Positions 1 to 10,040 of a stretch of 32,594 bases of DNA are shown piece by piece. Made by a program: the position numbers and the translations under genes. The stretch is taken from positions 1-32,594 of the forward strand of contig WQSQ01000017.1 in the NCBI GenBank assembly GCA_009787775.1, in the 5' to 3' direction. This stretch comes from Treponema sp. (GTDB lineage: Bacteria; Spirochaetota; Spirochaetia; Treponematales; Breznakiellaceae). The notes beneath the pieces are model-generated. The model was not told the DNA's origin, searched no databases, and was given only the letters and a program-made list of their open reading frames with translations. Numbering within the stretch: position 1 is the first letter of the stretch; each line of letters begins with the position of its first letter.

Positions 1-720
1 TTTTGGATTAACAATTTTATATGAATTAAGTTTAACATCCTCCATATTTGCTTTTGTTTCAATAAATTGTTTTTCTGTTGTTATTCCTTTTACAGCGTTA
101 ATATCGTATTTTAATGCTGTATTTCTTTCGTCAGATTCTTTAATATAATCGCCAATAGTAACTGCCGTAACATCATGCCTTAAATTTTCAATATACGCAT
201 CGCAAGTTAATTTCAAATCATCAAGCCCTTTTTCATAAACTTTTTGATTCTGTAATAAAGAATTATAAACATCAACATATTTCTTTTGAACTATTATTGA
301 AGGTAGATCGATTTCAATCTCGCAAAATCTCTCCCAATCAAGATTAGACCTTATACTGCTGTCACTTAAAAAAGAACCGTATCTGTCCATTTCTTTTGAT
401 AAAAATCGCATAAAGAAATATTTATTAAGAACTAAATCCGATCTTGTGATTTCAAATGTAGTATACGCAGGAGAAATAATAATCGGATCGTCTTCAGTAA
501 ATAAGCCAATTCGTATACATTCATCACGTCCTGTTTGCATACCGCTAAAAACAAAACGATTTTTTCTGACAACTTTATACTTTTTACAATCTATCCCGTC
601 AGTATTTGCTACAGTAGGCATAAATTCTTTATTTATGTTTATTCCATAAAAAGTGTTAATAGAGGCATCAGTGTTTCTTTCATCAACAATTTCTATAAGT
701 TTCCCTATTTCAATTTTCAT
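1..720 (-). CDS. hsdS: Type I restriction-modification specificity subunit HsdS (3' end outside window)
   Basis: HsdS is the DNA-recognition subunit that directs the HsdM methylase (and HsdR nuclease) to an asymmetric target. The frame stays open from an ATG at 720 to the window edge, giving 240 residues without a stop. An AAGGA Shine-Dalgarno-like stretch lies 8 nt upstream. The start is 52 bp downstream of the hsdM stop on the same strand, the usual hsdM-hsdS order. The two halves begin with related segments: IVDERNT near residues 11-17 and ESDERNT near 195-201, each followed by a similar hydrophobic pattern. This is the internal pseudo-duplication expected of HsdS, which has two target-recognition domains. 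Residues 140-180 look helical and should be the conserved spacer between domains. The family call rests on this architecture and the operon context; the target sequence cannot be read from the protein. Confidence 0.85.
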   Translation of the reverse strand, partial: MKIEIGKLIEIVDERNTDASINTFYGININKEFMPTVANTDGIDCKKYKVVRKNRFVFSGMQTGRDECIRIGLFTEDDPIIISPAYTTFEITRSDLVLNKYFFMRFLSKEMDRYGSFLSDSSIRSNLDWERFCEIEIDLPSIIVQKKYVDVYNSLLQNQKVYEKGLDDLKLTCDAYIENLRHDVTAVTIGDYIKESDERNTALKYDINAVKGITTEKQFIETKANMEDVKLNSYKIVNPK

Positions 721-772
721 TCCACATTTCCTTATAAACATTATTCCGATAATAAAACACCAATTTAATTTT

Positions 773-2533
773 TTATTTCTCTTTCCCGACAGGCTTACCC
801 CAGTCAACCTCATCGTGAATATTATTTTCATTAACCGCATTAAGCATTTCTGACAAATTCATCTTATGTAATGGCTTTATGTTAATTTCTTTTCCGTTCT
901 CGTTAATGTCAACAACTGCTCCGTTTTTTAATGACAATTCACGAACAGAAAAGCCTATCCCCTCAAACGCTTTCTCCAGCATTTTCTGAGACTTCTTCTC
1001 CTCTTCCAAAAGCAGTTTCATCTCCGATTGAACCCGCTTCATTTCATTTTTATAATCAATTTCCAAATCATGATCTATAAACTCAATGTATTTACTCGGC
1101 GCAAGAGAATAATCTTTTTTCCGAATTTCGGTTACTTTTACAGACTTGCACAATTCAGGAACATTTATATACTTTCTCTTCTCCGACGCTCCCGTAGGGT
1201 GCGCATCTTGCCAGTCAGTATAAATTTTTTTAACTGCCGCTATCTGCTTTTCGTCAAACATTACAAAACTTTTTTCATAAACATTTTTATTCCATGTGCG
1301 AAGATCAATAAAAAGAATTTCGTTTTGACGATCCCTAAGGCTTCTATTGTTTAATAAACGTGCTTTCTTATTGTTGTTCATTATCCAAAGCGTTACAGAA
1401 ATATCGGTGCTGTAAAACATTTCTCGGGGTAGAACGATTATCGCTTCTATTTTATCGTTTTCTACAAGCTGCTTTCTGATGTTGTATTCTTCTCCGTCGG
1501 CGTTAAGTGCGCCGTTGGCAAGCAGAAAACCCGCAATGCCGCCAGAAACATCCAGTTTGGAAAGCATGTGTAAAATCCACGCATAGTTGGCATTGCTTAC
1601 AGGCGGCGCACCGTAGCCCGACCAGCGGTAATCGGTTCCCAGTTCATCAGGAGAACGCCAATTCTTCAGGTTGAATGGCGGATTTGCCATGATGTATTTT
1701 ACTTGCAAATCCTTGTGCTGATCAGCAGTAAAAGAGGAATCGGCTTTCTCGCCAAGATTGCAGGCAATACCTCGAATTGCGAGATTCATTCGCGCAAGCC
1801 GATAAGTATCGGGATTGGACTCCTGCCCGTAAACGGAAATATTTTTGCGGTTGCCTTTATGGTTGTCTACAAATTTGATTGATTGAACAAACATACCGCC
1901 TGAGCCGCAGCAAGGATCGTAAATTTTCCCATTGTAAGGTTCTATCAATTCCGCAATTAAATCGACAATAAATTTCGGCGTGTAGAACTCGCCTTTTTCC
2001 TGCGCTTCATCAATTGCGAAATTTTGCAGGAAGTATTCATACACCCTGCCGATCAAATCTTTTTCGTTAAAACGCTGTTCAGATATTTTATTTATTTCGT
2101 CAATCAACGCTTTTATATCATTTTTATTTACGCCAAGGCTCGAGAAAAAACGCTGAGGCAGCGCGCCTTTAAGTGAACTGTTCTTTTCTTCAATATCCGC
2201 AAGAGCCTGATCAAGCAGAATGGCTATGTCATCACGACTTGCGTTCATAACGATATGCGCCCAGCGTGAAGTTTTACTTAAATAAAAAACATTTTTTGCC
2301 TGATAAAACGCAATTTTTTCCAGAAATATTTTATTATCGCCGTTTTCTTCAATTATCTCTTGCCTGCGGTTTTCAAACTTATCTCCTGCAAATTTCAGAA
2401 AAACAATCGCTAAAACTGCGTCTCTGTTGGCTGACTTGCTGCATTTATTCCGCAGGGCAACTCTGCAATTCCACATGATTGTTTCGAGGGTTACTGTTTT
2501 TTCTTTTTTTGTTCCTGATTTTGCTTTTGCCAT
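773..2533 (-). CDS. hsdM: Type I restriction-modification DNA methyltransferase HsdM
   Basis: This is an N6-adenine DNA methyltransferase subunit that acts with HsdS to protect host DNA. It has 586 residues, normal for HsdM. The N-terminal helical domain is followed by the GEFYTPKFIVDLI segment (about 181-193). Next come the S-adenosylmethionine motif DPCCGSGG (206-213) and the catalytic motif NPPF (284-287) that marks adenine-N6 enzymes. A charged helical C-terminus (about 480-530) probably contacts HsdS. The start has a GAGG ribosome-binding site a few bases upstream. hsdS follows 52 bp downstream. No hsdR is visible; it may lie past the left edge. All key catalytic residues are present, so the methylase looks intact. 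Confidence 0.96.
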   Translation of the reverse strand: MAKAKSGTKKEKTVTLETIMWNCRVALRNKCSKSANRDAVLAIVFLKFAGDKFENRRQEIIEENGDNKIFLEKIAFYQAKNVFYLSKTSRWAHIVMNASRDDIAILLDQALADIEEKNSSLKGALPQRFFSSLGVNKNDIKALIDEINKISEQRFNEKDLIGRVYEYFLQNFAIDEAQEKGEFYTPKFIVDLIAELIEPYNGKIYDPCCGSGGMFVQSIKFVDNHKGNRKNISVYGQESNPDTYRLARMNLAIRGIACNLGEKADSSFTADQHKDLQVKYIMANPPFNLKNWRSPDELGTDYRWSGYGAPPVSNANYAWILHMLSKLDVSGGIAGFLLANGALNADGEEYNIRKQLVENDKIEAIIVLPREMFYSTDISVTLWIMNNNKKARLLNNRSLRDRQNEILFIDLRTWNKNVYEKSFVMFDEKQIAAVKKIYTDWQDAHPTGASEKRKYINVPELCKSVKVTEIRKKDYSLAPSKYIEFIDHDLEIDYKNEMKRVQSEMKLLLEEEKKSQKMLEKAFEGIGFSVRELSLKNGAVVDINENGKEINIKPLHKMNLSEMLNAVNENNIHDEVDWGKPVGKEK

Positions 2534-2567
2534 TTTTGCCTCATATTATTATGACATGGTTAAAGTA

Positions 2568-2596
2568 TTTATATCTTAACCGTAATATGCACACAA
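2568..2596 (-). promoter_or_regulatory. Candidate sigma-70 promoter of hsdMS with an overlapping inverted repeat
   Basis: On the minus strand TTGTGT (2591-2596) and TATAAA (2568-2573) are separated by 17 bp, about 35 bp upstream of the hsdM start. A perfect inverted repeat GGTTAA-N12-TTAACC (2558-2563 and 2576-2581) straddles the -10 box and could be an operator. The promoter is predicted from consensus alone. Confidence 0.5.
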
Positions 2597-2681
2597 GGAT
2601 AATGATATTTACGCAGTCACTTGGAAATATTTATTAAAAATCTATTTAGAAAACTTTATATTCTTAACAATACCTAAAAAT

Positions 2682-2701
2682 AAAAAAAGGGGCAATTACC
2701 C
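2682..2701 (-). terminator. Probable Rho-independent terminator of the gyrB-side transcript
   Basis: On the minus strand a short GGGTAATTGCCC hairpin (four pairs including one G-U) is followed by an additional C and a run of seven T. It lies just past the cupin remnant and would end transcription coming from gyrB before hsdM. The stem is short, so efficiency is uncertain. Confidence 0.5.
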
Positions 2702-2710
2702 TCTCTCTAT

Positions 2711-2902
2711 TTAATTTACGGTTTCCATAACAAGAATTTTCAGTTCCTCATTTTCCGATGTATAATGAATATAACGCAAAGGCGCAGCCAGTTCATTTTC
2801 GAACACATTAACAATTTTTATTTTACCTTCACCGTCATGGCAAACAGCTTCAGTCGGCTTTAAATCATAAAAGTTTTTAATTGGCACAACGAAATCTTTA
2901 AT
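2711..2902 (-). pseudogene. Cupin-domain protein remnant with the central barrel deleted
   Basis: An open frame of about 60 codons runs from just after the stop of the neighbouring gene to a TAA at 2711-2713. Its only plausible ordinary start is GTG at 2887, but coding similarity begins earlier, at an ATT codon at 2902. The first part (VPIKNFYDLKPTEA, then CHDGEGKIKIVNVFE, then APLRYIHYT) resembles, from memory, the N-terminus of small single-domain cupins. The end (ENEELKILVMETVN) resembles their C-terminus. The segment that normally lies between them is absent: the glycine-rich loop, the metal-binding GxHxH motif, the beta strands and the second histidine motif. The reading frame is kept across the junction. 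It probably cannot bind metal or fold as a cupin. It could instead be a short expressed peptide, but the lost start codon argues for decay. Confidence 0.6.
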
Positions 2903-3302
2903 TTACTTTGGGAAAAACCGTACCGTGTCCGTGTCCGTCATTCCATTCATCAGGCAGAGTCAGTACATTATTTGCAATGCTTCCGATTTCTTCATTGCCG
3001 TTAACATAAAAGTAAACCAGTGTCCAACCGCTTTCAGTCACCCTGGTATAGGTTCCGCTTTTATTAACGTTATGCGCCAGATTTGCCGTGAAAGTTCCGT
3101 CTGCGGACAAGCGGACTGTTTGTCCGTTATAACTGAACACTTCCGTATCATTTTGATTCCTTAAAAATAATACTGATAAAACGGCAATAAGTACAATTAA
3201 TACGCAAATACCGGTTATGCTAATTATTTTCCGTTTTGCTTTTTTTGCGGCATTCTCTTTTTTTAATGCTTTTGCTCTGGCGTTAACTGCGCTTTTTGAC
3301 AT
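2898..3302 (-). CDS. Small membrane-anchored protein, function unknown
   Basis: The product has 134 residues. A Lys/Ala-rich cytoplasmic N-terminus (about 1-25) precedes one strongly hydrophobic membrane segment (about 26-47). The remaining 85 residues are probably extracytoplasmic and beta-rich (for example GQTVRLSADGTFTANL and GTYTRVTESGWTLVYFYVNG), with a DGHGHG motif near the C-terminus. A clear AAGGGGAG ribosome-binding site precedes the ATG. The start is 17 bp after the gyrB stop on the same strand, so it is probably cotranscribed with gyrB. I do not recognise the family. The extracytoplasmic part resembles a small lipocalin-like or META-like beta domain only in general pattern. Confidence 0.8.
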   Translation of the reverse strand: MSKSAVNARAKALKKENAAKKAKRKIISITGICVLIVLIAVLSVLFLRNQNDTEVFSYNGQTVRLSADGTFTANLAHNVNKSGTYTRVTESGWTLVYFYVNGNEEIGSIANNVLTLPDEWNDGHGHGTVFPKVN

Positions 3303-3319
3303 TATATACTCCCCTTATA

Positions 3320-5299
<1,980 letters not shown>

Positions 5300-5446
5300 T
5301 TATTAAAGCTGTCCGGAACAACAACAGACTTTTGTTTTATACAAAAAAAATAAAAAAAAATTTATTACTAAATACTTGATCATAAATTAATCATAAGTTA
5401 TATTTACTTCCTGTCCGTCAAGGTATTATTTATTAAGTGTACAAAT

Positions 5447-5455
5447 TGTGGATAA
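5447..5455 (-). promoter_or_regulatory. DnaA box (perfect)
   Basis: TGTGGATAA is the exact complement of the consensus DnaA box TTATCCACA. It lies in the gyrB-dnaA gap, about 170 bp upstream of the gyrB start. Confidence 0.8.
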
Positions 5456-5514
5456 CTTTAAAGAAAACTGAAGGTTAGGTGCCATTGGAAAAGGAGAACT
5501 AATAGCATTCAGAT

Positions 5515-5523
5515 TGTGGATAT
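5515..5523 (-). promoter_or_regulatory. DnaA box (one mismatch)
   Basis: TGTGGATAT differs from the consensus complement at the last base only. It lies between the two perfect boxes of the candidate oriC. Confidence 0.6.
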
Positions 5524-5612
5524 AGAGTAGATGATAATTCCTTACAGGATAAGGAGTTAATAAAATTCTAACGTATCAGATATTAAGTAAATGTATTAAA
5601 ATTCATACTAAG

Positions 5613-5642
5613 TTGATGAAAAAATGATTAATTATCCATAAT
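5613..5642 (+). promoter_or_regulatory. Candidate dnaA promoter
   Basis: TTGATG (5613-5618) and CATAAT (5637-5642) are 18 bp apart. The -10 element overlaps the DnaA box at 5632-5640, and the next box would cover the start point. The assignment is from consensus only; other A/T-rich hexamers in this region could serve instead. Confidence 0.4.
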
Positions 5643-5656
5643 TTATTTGTGGATAA
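5632..5656. promoter_or_regulatory. Pair of oppositely oriented DnaA boxes just upstream of dnaA
   Basis: TTATCCATA (5632-5640, one mismatch) and TGTGGATAA (5648-5656, perfect) face each other 7 bp apart and end 32 bp before the dnaA start. They overlap the candidate dnaA promoter, which suggests that DnaA represses its own transcription. Confidence 0.7.
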
Positions 5657-5688
5657 CTTGTTAATTTTATAGAAAGTAAGGGTTTAAG

Positions 5689-7074
5689 ATGGTTGATTTG
5701 GACTATGAGGGGATCTGGAATGAGACTCTTATCCAGCTGCGGAATGACCTAAGAGAGGAGGAGTTCAGCGGCTGGTTTTCAGATATGAGATATATGCGCT
5801 CCGGTGAAAATAGCGTTGTTATAGGAGTTCCTTCGGCTTTTCACCGGGACAAGGTAAAATCATATTATAAAAATATAATTAATTCAAAAATAACAGAAGT
5901 ATCGGGAAAAGATATAGCCTTGGAACTGGAAATCGTAGGAAAAAGAGCCGAAAAAAAGCAACCGTCACCGCCGAAACTTTCCGGTAAAGAAGATATACCT
6001 GTCGAAAAGACACAGAAACCAAAGGAGAAAAGAGGAAAAAATAGCCAACTGAGAGATGATTATACCTTTGAAAGATACATAAAAGGTGAAAATAATAATT
6101 TCGCTGTAAACGCGGCCCATGCAATCAGCAAGAATCCAGGTAAAGCATATAACCCATTTCTGATATACGGAGGCGTTGGACTTGGAAAAACCCATTTAAT
6201 GCAGGCAATCGGCAACCATATTTACGATAATACGGACTACCGGGTAATATGTATTACTTCGGAAAGTTTTCTAAACGAATATCTTGACGGGCTGGATCAG
6301 GATAAAATGAATATATTCAAAAATAAATATAGATATACCGATGTGCTGTTAATTGACGATATTCAGTTTTTTACAGCCAAACCAGGGGTTCAGGAGGAAT
6401 TGTTTCATACGTTTAATGCCCTGCTTGACGCAAAAAAGCAGCTGGTATTTACTTGTGATCGTCCTATTTCAGAACTCAAGAAATTTGACGAACGTCTTAT
6501 ATCACGTTTTGAACTAGGTATAAAAGCGGATCTTCAGCCTCCGCGTTACGAAGAACGCTGCGCAATTTTAAAAGCAACAGCGCAGGTCCGCGGTGTTATG
6601 ATTTCCGACGAAGTTATAGACATAATGGGAAAAAACATATCTTCCAATGTCCGCGATCTTATTTCCGCACTGAACAATCTCATTGCTTACACAGAATTAA
6701 TGGGAAAACCGATAACAATGGAAATAGCCCAGCTCCACTTAAAAGATATATTCAGCACTCCCAGAATGGCAAATTTAACAATGGATATCATTATTCGGGT
6801 AACTGCGGAGTATTTCGGTCTTACTCCAAATGACTTAAAAGGTAAGAAAAAGTCTCAAAATGTCGTATTTGCCCGTCAATTGGCAATGTATATGGGCAGG
6901 GAAATGACCGATTATTCAACAACAGAGATAGGTCAGGACTTTGGAGGAAAGGATCATACCACAGTTATGCATTCCATAAATAAAATAAAGGGTAAACTTC
7001 TGACAGATCCTACAATTGAGCCGACAATTGATAATCTTAGACGTTCAATTAAAGAATTCAGTGCAAAATATTGA
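5689..7074 (+). CDS. dnaA: Chromosomal replication initiator protein DnaA
   Basis: DnaA binds 9-bp boxes at oriC, opens the duplex using ATP and recruits the helicase. It has 461 residues with all four domains. Domain I is about 5-80, followed by a Lys/Pro-rich linker domain II (about 85-120). The AAA+ domain III has Walker A GGVGLGKT (161-168), Walker B LLIDDIQFF (220-228) and a likely arginine finger in ISRFELG (near 273). The domain IV helix-turn-helix carries the DnaA signature GGKDHTTVMHSINKI (419-433). An AAGGG element precedes the ATG. dnaN follows after a 190-bp gap, so dnaN may have its own promoter. Confidence 0.99.
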   Translation: MVDLDYEGIWNETLIQLRNDLREEEFSGWFSDMRYMRSGENSVVIGVPSAFHRDKVKSYYKNIINSKITEVSGKDIALELEIVGKRAEKKQPSPPKLSGKEDIPVEKTQKPKEKRGKNSQLRDDYTFERYIKGENNNFAVNAAHAISKNPGKAYNPFLIYGGVGLGKTHLMQAIGNHIYDNTDYRVICITSESFLNEYLDGLDQDKMNIFKNKYRYTDVLLIDDIQFFTAKPGVQEELFHTFNALLDAKKQLVFTCDRPISELKKFDERLISRFELGIKADLQPPRYEERCAILKATAQVRGVMISDEVIDIMGKNISSNVRDLISALNNLIAYTELMGKPITMEIAQLHLKDIFSTPRMANLTMDIIIRVTAEYFGLTPNDLKGKKKSQNVVFARQLAMYMGREMTDYSTTEIGQDFGGKDHTTVMHSINKIKGKLLTDPTIEPTIDNLRRSIKEFSAKY

Positions 7075-7118
7075 AATTAGTGTTATCATTATGTGTAAAA
7101 GTAAAAACTTGTGCAGAC

Positions 7119-7200
7119 TGTGGAAAAAGACTAATAATTATTAATAGTTTATTGTAAGCATAAGTTTAAATATTATATAGAGTTAGATAGGTTATACACA
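7119..7200. promoter_or_regulatory. Second cluster of DnaA-box-like sites in the dnaA-dnaN gap
   Basis: TGTGGAAAA (7119-7127) and TTATACACA (7192-7200) each differ from the DnaA-box consensus by one base. They sit in an AT-rich noncoding gap (7075-7264), the position of the unwinding region in some bipartite origins such as that of Bacillus. This could be the downstream origin half or a dnaN control region. Confidence 0.45.
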
Positions 7201-7264
7201 TATTAGACTGTTTATTATTACTGTTATTAAATTTATATATGTATATAAAGAGGAGGAAGAAATT

Positions 7265-8365
7265 ATGAAATTTACATGCAACAAAGACATACTTCTAAAA
7301 GAAATTTCAATAGCACAGGAAATCATTTCCTCAAAAAACGCAATATTGATATTATCAAATATTTATCTTGAAGCTGTAAAAGATACTCTTATTATAAAAG
7401 CAAAGGACATGAAAGTAAATTTTCAGACTAAAGTGCCTGTAACTGTTATTGAAGAAGGATCAACGACAGTATACGGCGATAAATTCTTTGGTATTATAAA
7501 CACCTTTCCGTATTCTGAAATTGAATTTTCACAAAAAGACAATGTCGCAATAATAAAACCTACAACACAAAAAAAGCCTGAATATAAATTAAAAAGTATG
7601 GCTTCCGACAAGTTTCCGGAGTTACCTGTTTCTTCAGAACCGGTTTTTGAAATACCGATAAAAGATTTTAAAGAAATGATACAGCAGAGCGTATTTGCGG
7701 TTTCAGATGATGAAACACGTTATTTTATGAACGGAGTTTACCTTGAAAAATCTGAAGATAAGATAAATATGGTAGCGACAGACGGAAGACGTTTGGCTTT
7801 TGTGGGAAAAAACGCAGATAAAAAAATAAATGATTTTCAGGGAATAATTATTCCGCCTAAAATTCTTTTAATAATTACAAAGAGATCAGGCGATGAAGGA
7901 CTAATAGGTATTTCAATAAGCGATAAAATGATATTTATTAATTTCGCTACATATCAATTTTCATCTGTACTGATTGAAGGAATGTTTCCCAATTATAAAA
8001 AAGTAATACCGGAAAAACAGGAATTTTCCCTGTCTGTTATGCGCAATGAAATGCTGGATGCTTTAAGGCGTGTTTCGCTAATGGTAGAAAAAAAGTCGCA
8101 TAGAATTTATCTTGGAATTTCATCAGGGAAAATGTCTGTATCTTCTGAAGAAAGTGAAATTGGGACTGTAGATGATGAAATACCGTGCAAATATGAAGGC
8201 GAAGACATTAATATAGCGCTTAATTATCGTTATCTGGAAGAACCTTTTAAGGTAATGACAGAGGATGAGATTAAAATACGTTTCAGCAGTGCAACAAAAG
8301 CAATAACAATAGAACCTGTTCCGGAAAAAGACTTTTTCCATATTATAATGCCAATGCAGTCTTAA
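7265..8365 (+). CDS. dnaN: DNA polymerase III beta subunit (sliding clamp)
   Basis: The product is a 366-residue protein that forms the ring-shaped dimeric clamp holding the replicative polymerase on DNA. The length fits the three-repeat clamp fold. The N-terminus (MKFTCNKDILLKEI) and the middle (DDETRYFMNGVYLE, then VATDGRRLAFV near residues 176-186) are characteristic of DnaN. The C-terminal EPVPEKDFFHIIMPMQS matches the conserved clamp end, with the I-M-P-M element near the binding cleft. A very strong AGAGGAGGAAGAAAT ribosome-binding region precedes the ATG. recF starts 8 bp after the stop. Confidence 0.98.
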   Translation: MKFTCNKDILLKEISIAQEIISSKNAILILSNIYLEAVKDTLIIKAKDMKVNFQTKVPVTVIEEGSTTVYGDKFFGIINTFPYSEIEFSQKDNVAIIKPTTQKKPEYKLKSMASDKFPELPVSSEPVFEIPIKDFKEMIQQSVFAVSDDETRYFMNGVYLEKSEDKINMVATDGRRLAFVGKNADKKINDFQGIIIPPKILLIITKRSGDEGLIGISISDKMIFINFATYQFSSVLIEGMFPNYKKVIPEKQEFSLSVMRNEMLDALRRVSLMVEKKSHRIYLGISSGKMSVSSEESEIGTVDDEIPCKYEGEDINIALNYRYLEEPFKVMTEDEIKIRFSSATKAITIEPVPEKDFFHIIMPMQS

Positions 8366-8373
8366 CTTTAATA

Positions 8374-9474
8374 ATGTTTTTTTCATCCCTGCGTACAAAA
8401 GCGTTCAGGAATCTTGCAGATAATGAGACATTTACAGAGGCCAAAGATGTTTTTCTTGTTGGGGAGAACGGACAGGGAAAATCAAATTTTCTTGAAGCTA
8501 TTTATTTTTGCGCATACGCATCGTCTTTTCGTACAACTCATGACAGGGAATTGGCGTGTAACACAATAAATGAAAAAAATTATTCAGCGAATATAAAATT
8601 ATCACATTCAATTAATGATGAAATTAATGTAAAATATGAGAACAACAAAAAGCTAATACTAATTAATAACAAGAGGGCTGATGATCGAAAGGAGCTTCTT
8701 TCAATAGCGCCGACAATTGTTTTCTGTCATGAAGATATGGAATTTGTCAGCGGGAGTCCGGAGCGCCGACGCTGGTTTTTTGATCAAACACTAAGCCTTT
8801 ATGACCCCGTCTATTTAGATGATCTCAGGCGCTATAAAAAAGTTTTAAAAACACGTAATGCCATTCTTCGTGATTATTCACAGCTAAAGCAGCACAGTTA
8901 TAAATCAGAAAATCCTGAATCAATTTTGGAAGCTCTGGATCATCAATTTGCCATGTATGGACTTAAATTAATAGAAAAGAGGGAAAAAGCTGTTAAGGAC
9001 TTCTCAAGCCTATTCAGCGCCCTCTATGAAGAAGTTTCAGGTATTTCAGGAATAAATGTTCAATATATAAATTCATGGAAAGACGGCGATATTATTTCTG
9101 TATTAAGGGATAAGCGGGCAGCAGAAATGGCATCCGGTCTTTCATTGTCTGGTCCTCATCGTGATAGATATATTTTTAATTATAATGGCTCAGACTTTAC
9201 TGTTAACGCCTCCACAGGACAGCGCCGCCTTTTAGCGCTTCTATTGAGAGCGGCTCAATCCCGCCGTTATTCTGCTGAGACCCGCCAAAATCCTGTATTA
9301 CTGCTTGATGACGTTCTTCTGGAAATGGACAGTGAAAAAAGGCGCAGATTTCTCTCGGTTTTACCGTCCTATGATCAGGCTTTTTATACATTCCTGCCGG
9401 ATGAACCTTATCAGCGTTACAGAAAGGAAGATACGCTTGTATATACCGTAAAAAACGGTCAATTATTCAATTAA
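8374..9474 (+). CDS. recF: DNA replication/repair protein RecF
   Basis: RecF is an SMC-like ATPase that loads RecA at gapped DNA together with RecO and RecR. The 366 residues contain Walker A GENGQGKS (30-37) and a following segment typical of the family (YASSFRTTHDREL). LSGPHRDRY (about 258-266) follows, then an ABC-type signature around STGQRRLLALLLRAAQ (280-295). Walker B is PVLLLDDVLLEMD (307-319). The start overlaps nothing and lies 8 bp after dnaN, so the two are probably cotranscribed; no strong ribosome-binding site is seen, consistent with coupling to dnaN translation. Confidence 0.97.
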   Translation: MFFSSLRTKAFRNLADNETFTEAKDVFLVGENGQGKSNFLEAIYFCAYASSFRTTHDRELACNTINEKNYSANIKLSHSINDEINVKYENNKKLILINNKRADDRKELLSIAPTIVFCHEDMEFVSGSPERRRWFFDQTLSLYDPVYLDDLRRYKKVLKTRNAILRDYSQLKQHSYKSENPESILEALDHQFAMYGLKLIEKREKAVKDFSSLFSALYEEVSGISGINVQYINSWKDGDIISVLRDKRAAEMASGLSLSGPHRDRYIFNYNGSDFTVNASTGQRRLLALLLRAAQSRRYSAETRQNPVLLLDDVLLEMDSEKRRRFLSVLPSYDQAFYTFLPDEPYQRYRKEDTLVYTVKNGQLFN

Positions 9475-9497
9475 TGAATTTATGATATGCTGATTTA

Positions 9498-9992
9498 ATG
9501 AAAACAGCAGGTGATATACTTTCTGCTCTCTTCGATGAGCGGTTTGTTAAAAAAGCGCAGGGGTATTCAAAACTTTTTGATTCCTGGACAGATATAACAG
9601 CGAAAAACGGAATAGCCGCAGCCGCAGATCACTCCCGGATAAAAGACCTTGACAGGGGTATCCTTTTAATTGAAATGGATCATCCGGGCTGGAAACAAAT
9701 TATTCAGACAAAACAGAGTAAACTTCTCAATGATTATCGTATACGGTTTCCGGAACTGGGCATTACAGGTATTTCCCTAATGTTAAGCAGCGGCAAACAA
9801 CAGGCGGAGAAAACCGCGGAAATATTTGAATCGAAGATGGAAACAGATCAGCTCTTTGTTAATGAGGAACGACAGTATAATACAAGTAAAGATCAAGCAA
9901 TTGGCCTGGAAGCAATAAAAGACGGTGATTTTAAGGAATCACTTAAAAAATTGGGCCAGACTATAGCGGAAAGGAAAAAAGGTAAAAAATAG
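9498..9992 (+). CDS. dciA: DUF721/DciA-family protein, probable helicase loader or operator
   Basis: The 164-residue product has the DUF721 pattern in its first 100 residues: an N-terminal helix, a W-x-x-I segment (SWTDITAKNG), a DLDRGILLIEMDHPGWKQ strand-turn region and a QTKQSKLLNDYRIRFPE helix. DciA proteins help load or operate the replicative helicase DnaB in bacteria lacking DnaC/DnaI. The C-terminal 60 residues are charged and helical and probably disordered in part. It lies 23 bp after recF, at the same place as the equivalent gene in Treponema pallidum. The DciA role is inferred from family and neighbourhood. Confidence 0.85.
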   Translation: MKTAGDILSALFDERFVKKAQGYSKLFDSWTDITAKNGIAAAADHSRIKDLDRGILLIEMDHPGWKQIIQTKQSKLLNDYRIRFPELGITGISLMLSSGKQQAEKTAEIFESKMETDQLFVNEERQYNTSKDQAIGLEAIKDGDFKESLKKLGQTIAERKKGKK

Positions 9993-10040
9993 ACTTTTTA
10001 ATGAACAGCATTGAACAATCGGTTCAAAACATAAATAACT

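Noticed and set aside
5515-5540. DnaA-trio unwinding motif next to a DnaA box
   Set aside because: TAG/TGA-like triplets are present but do not keep a regular three-base phase from the box; I could not make a convincing case.
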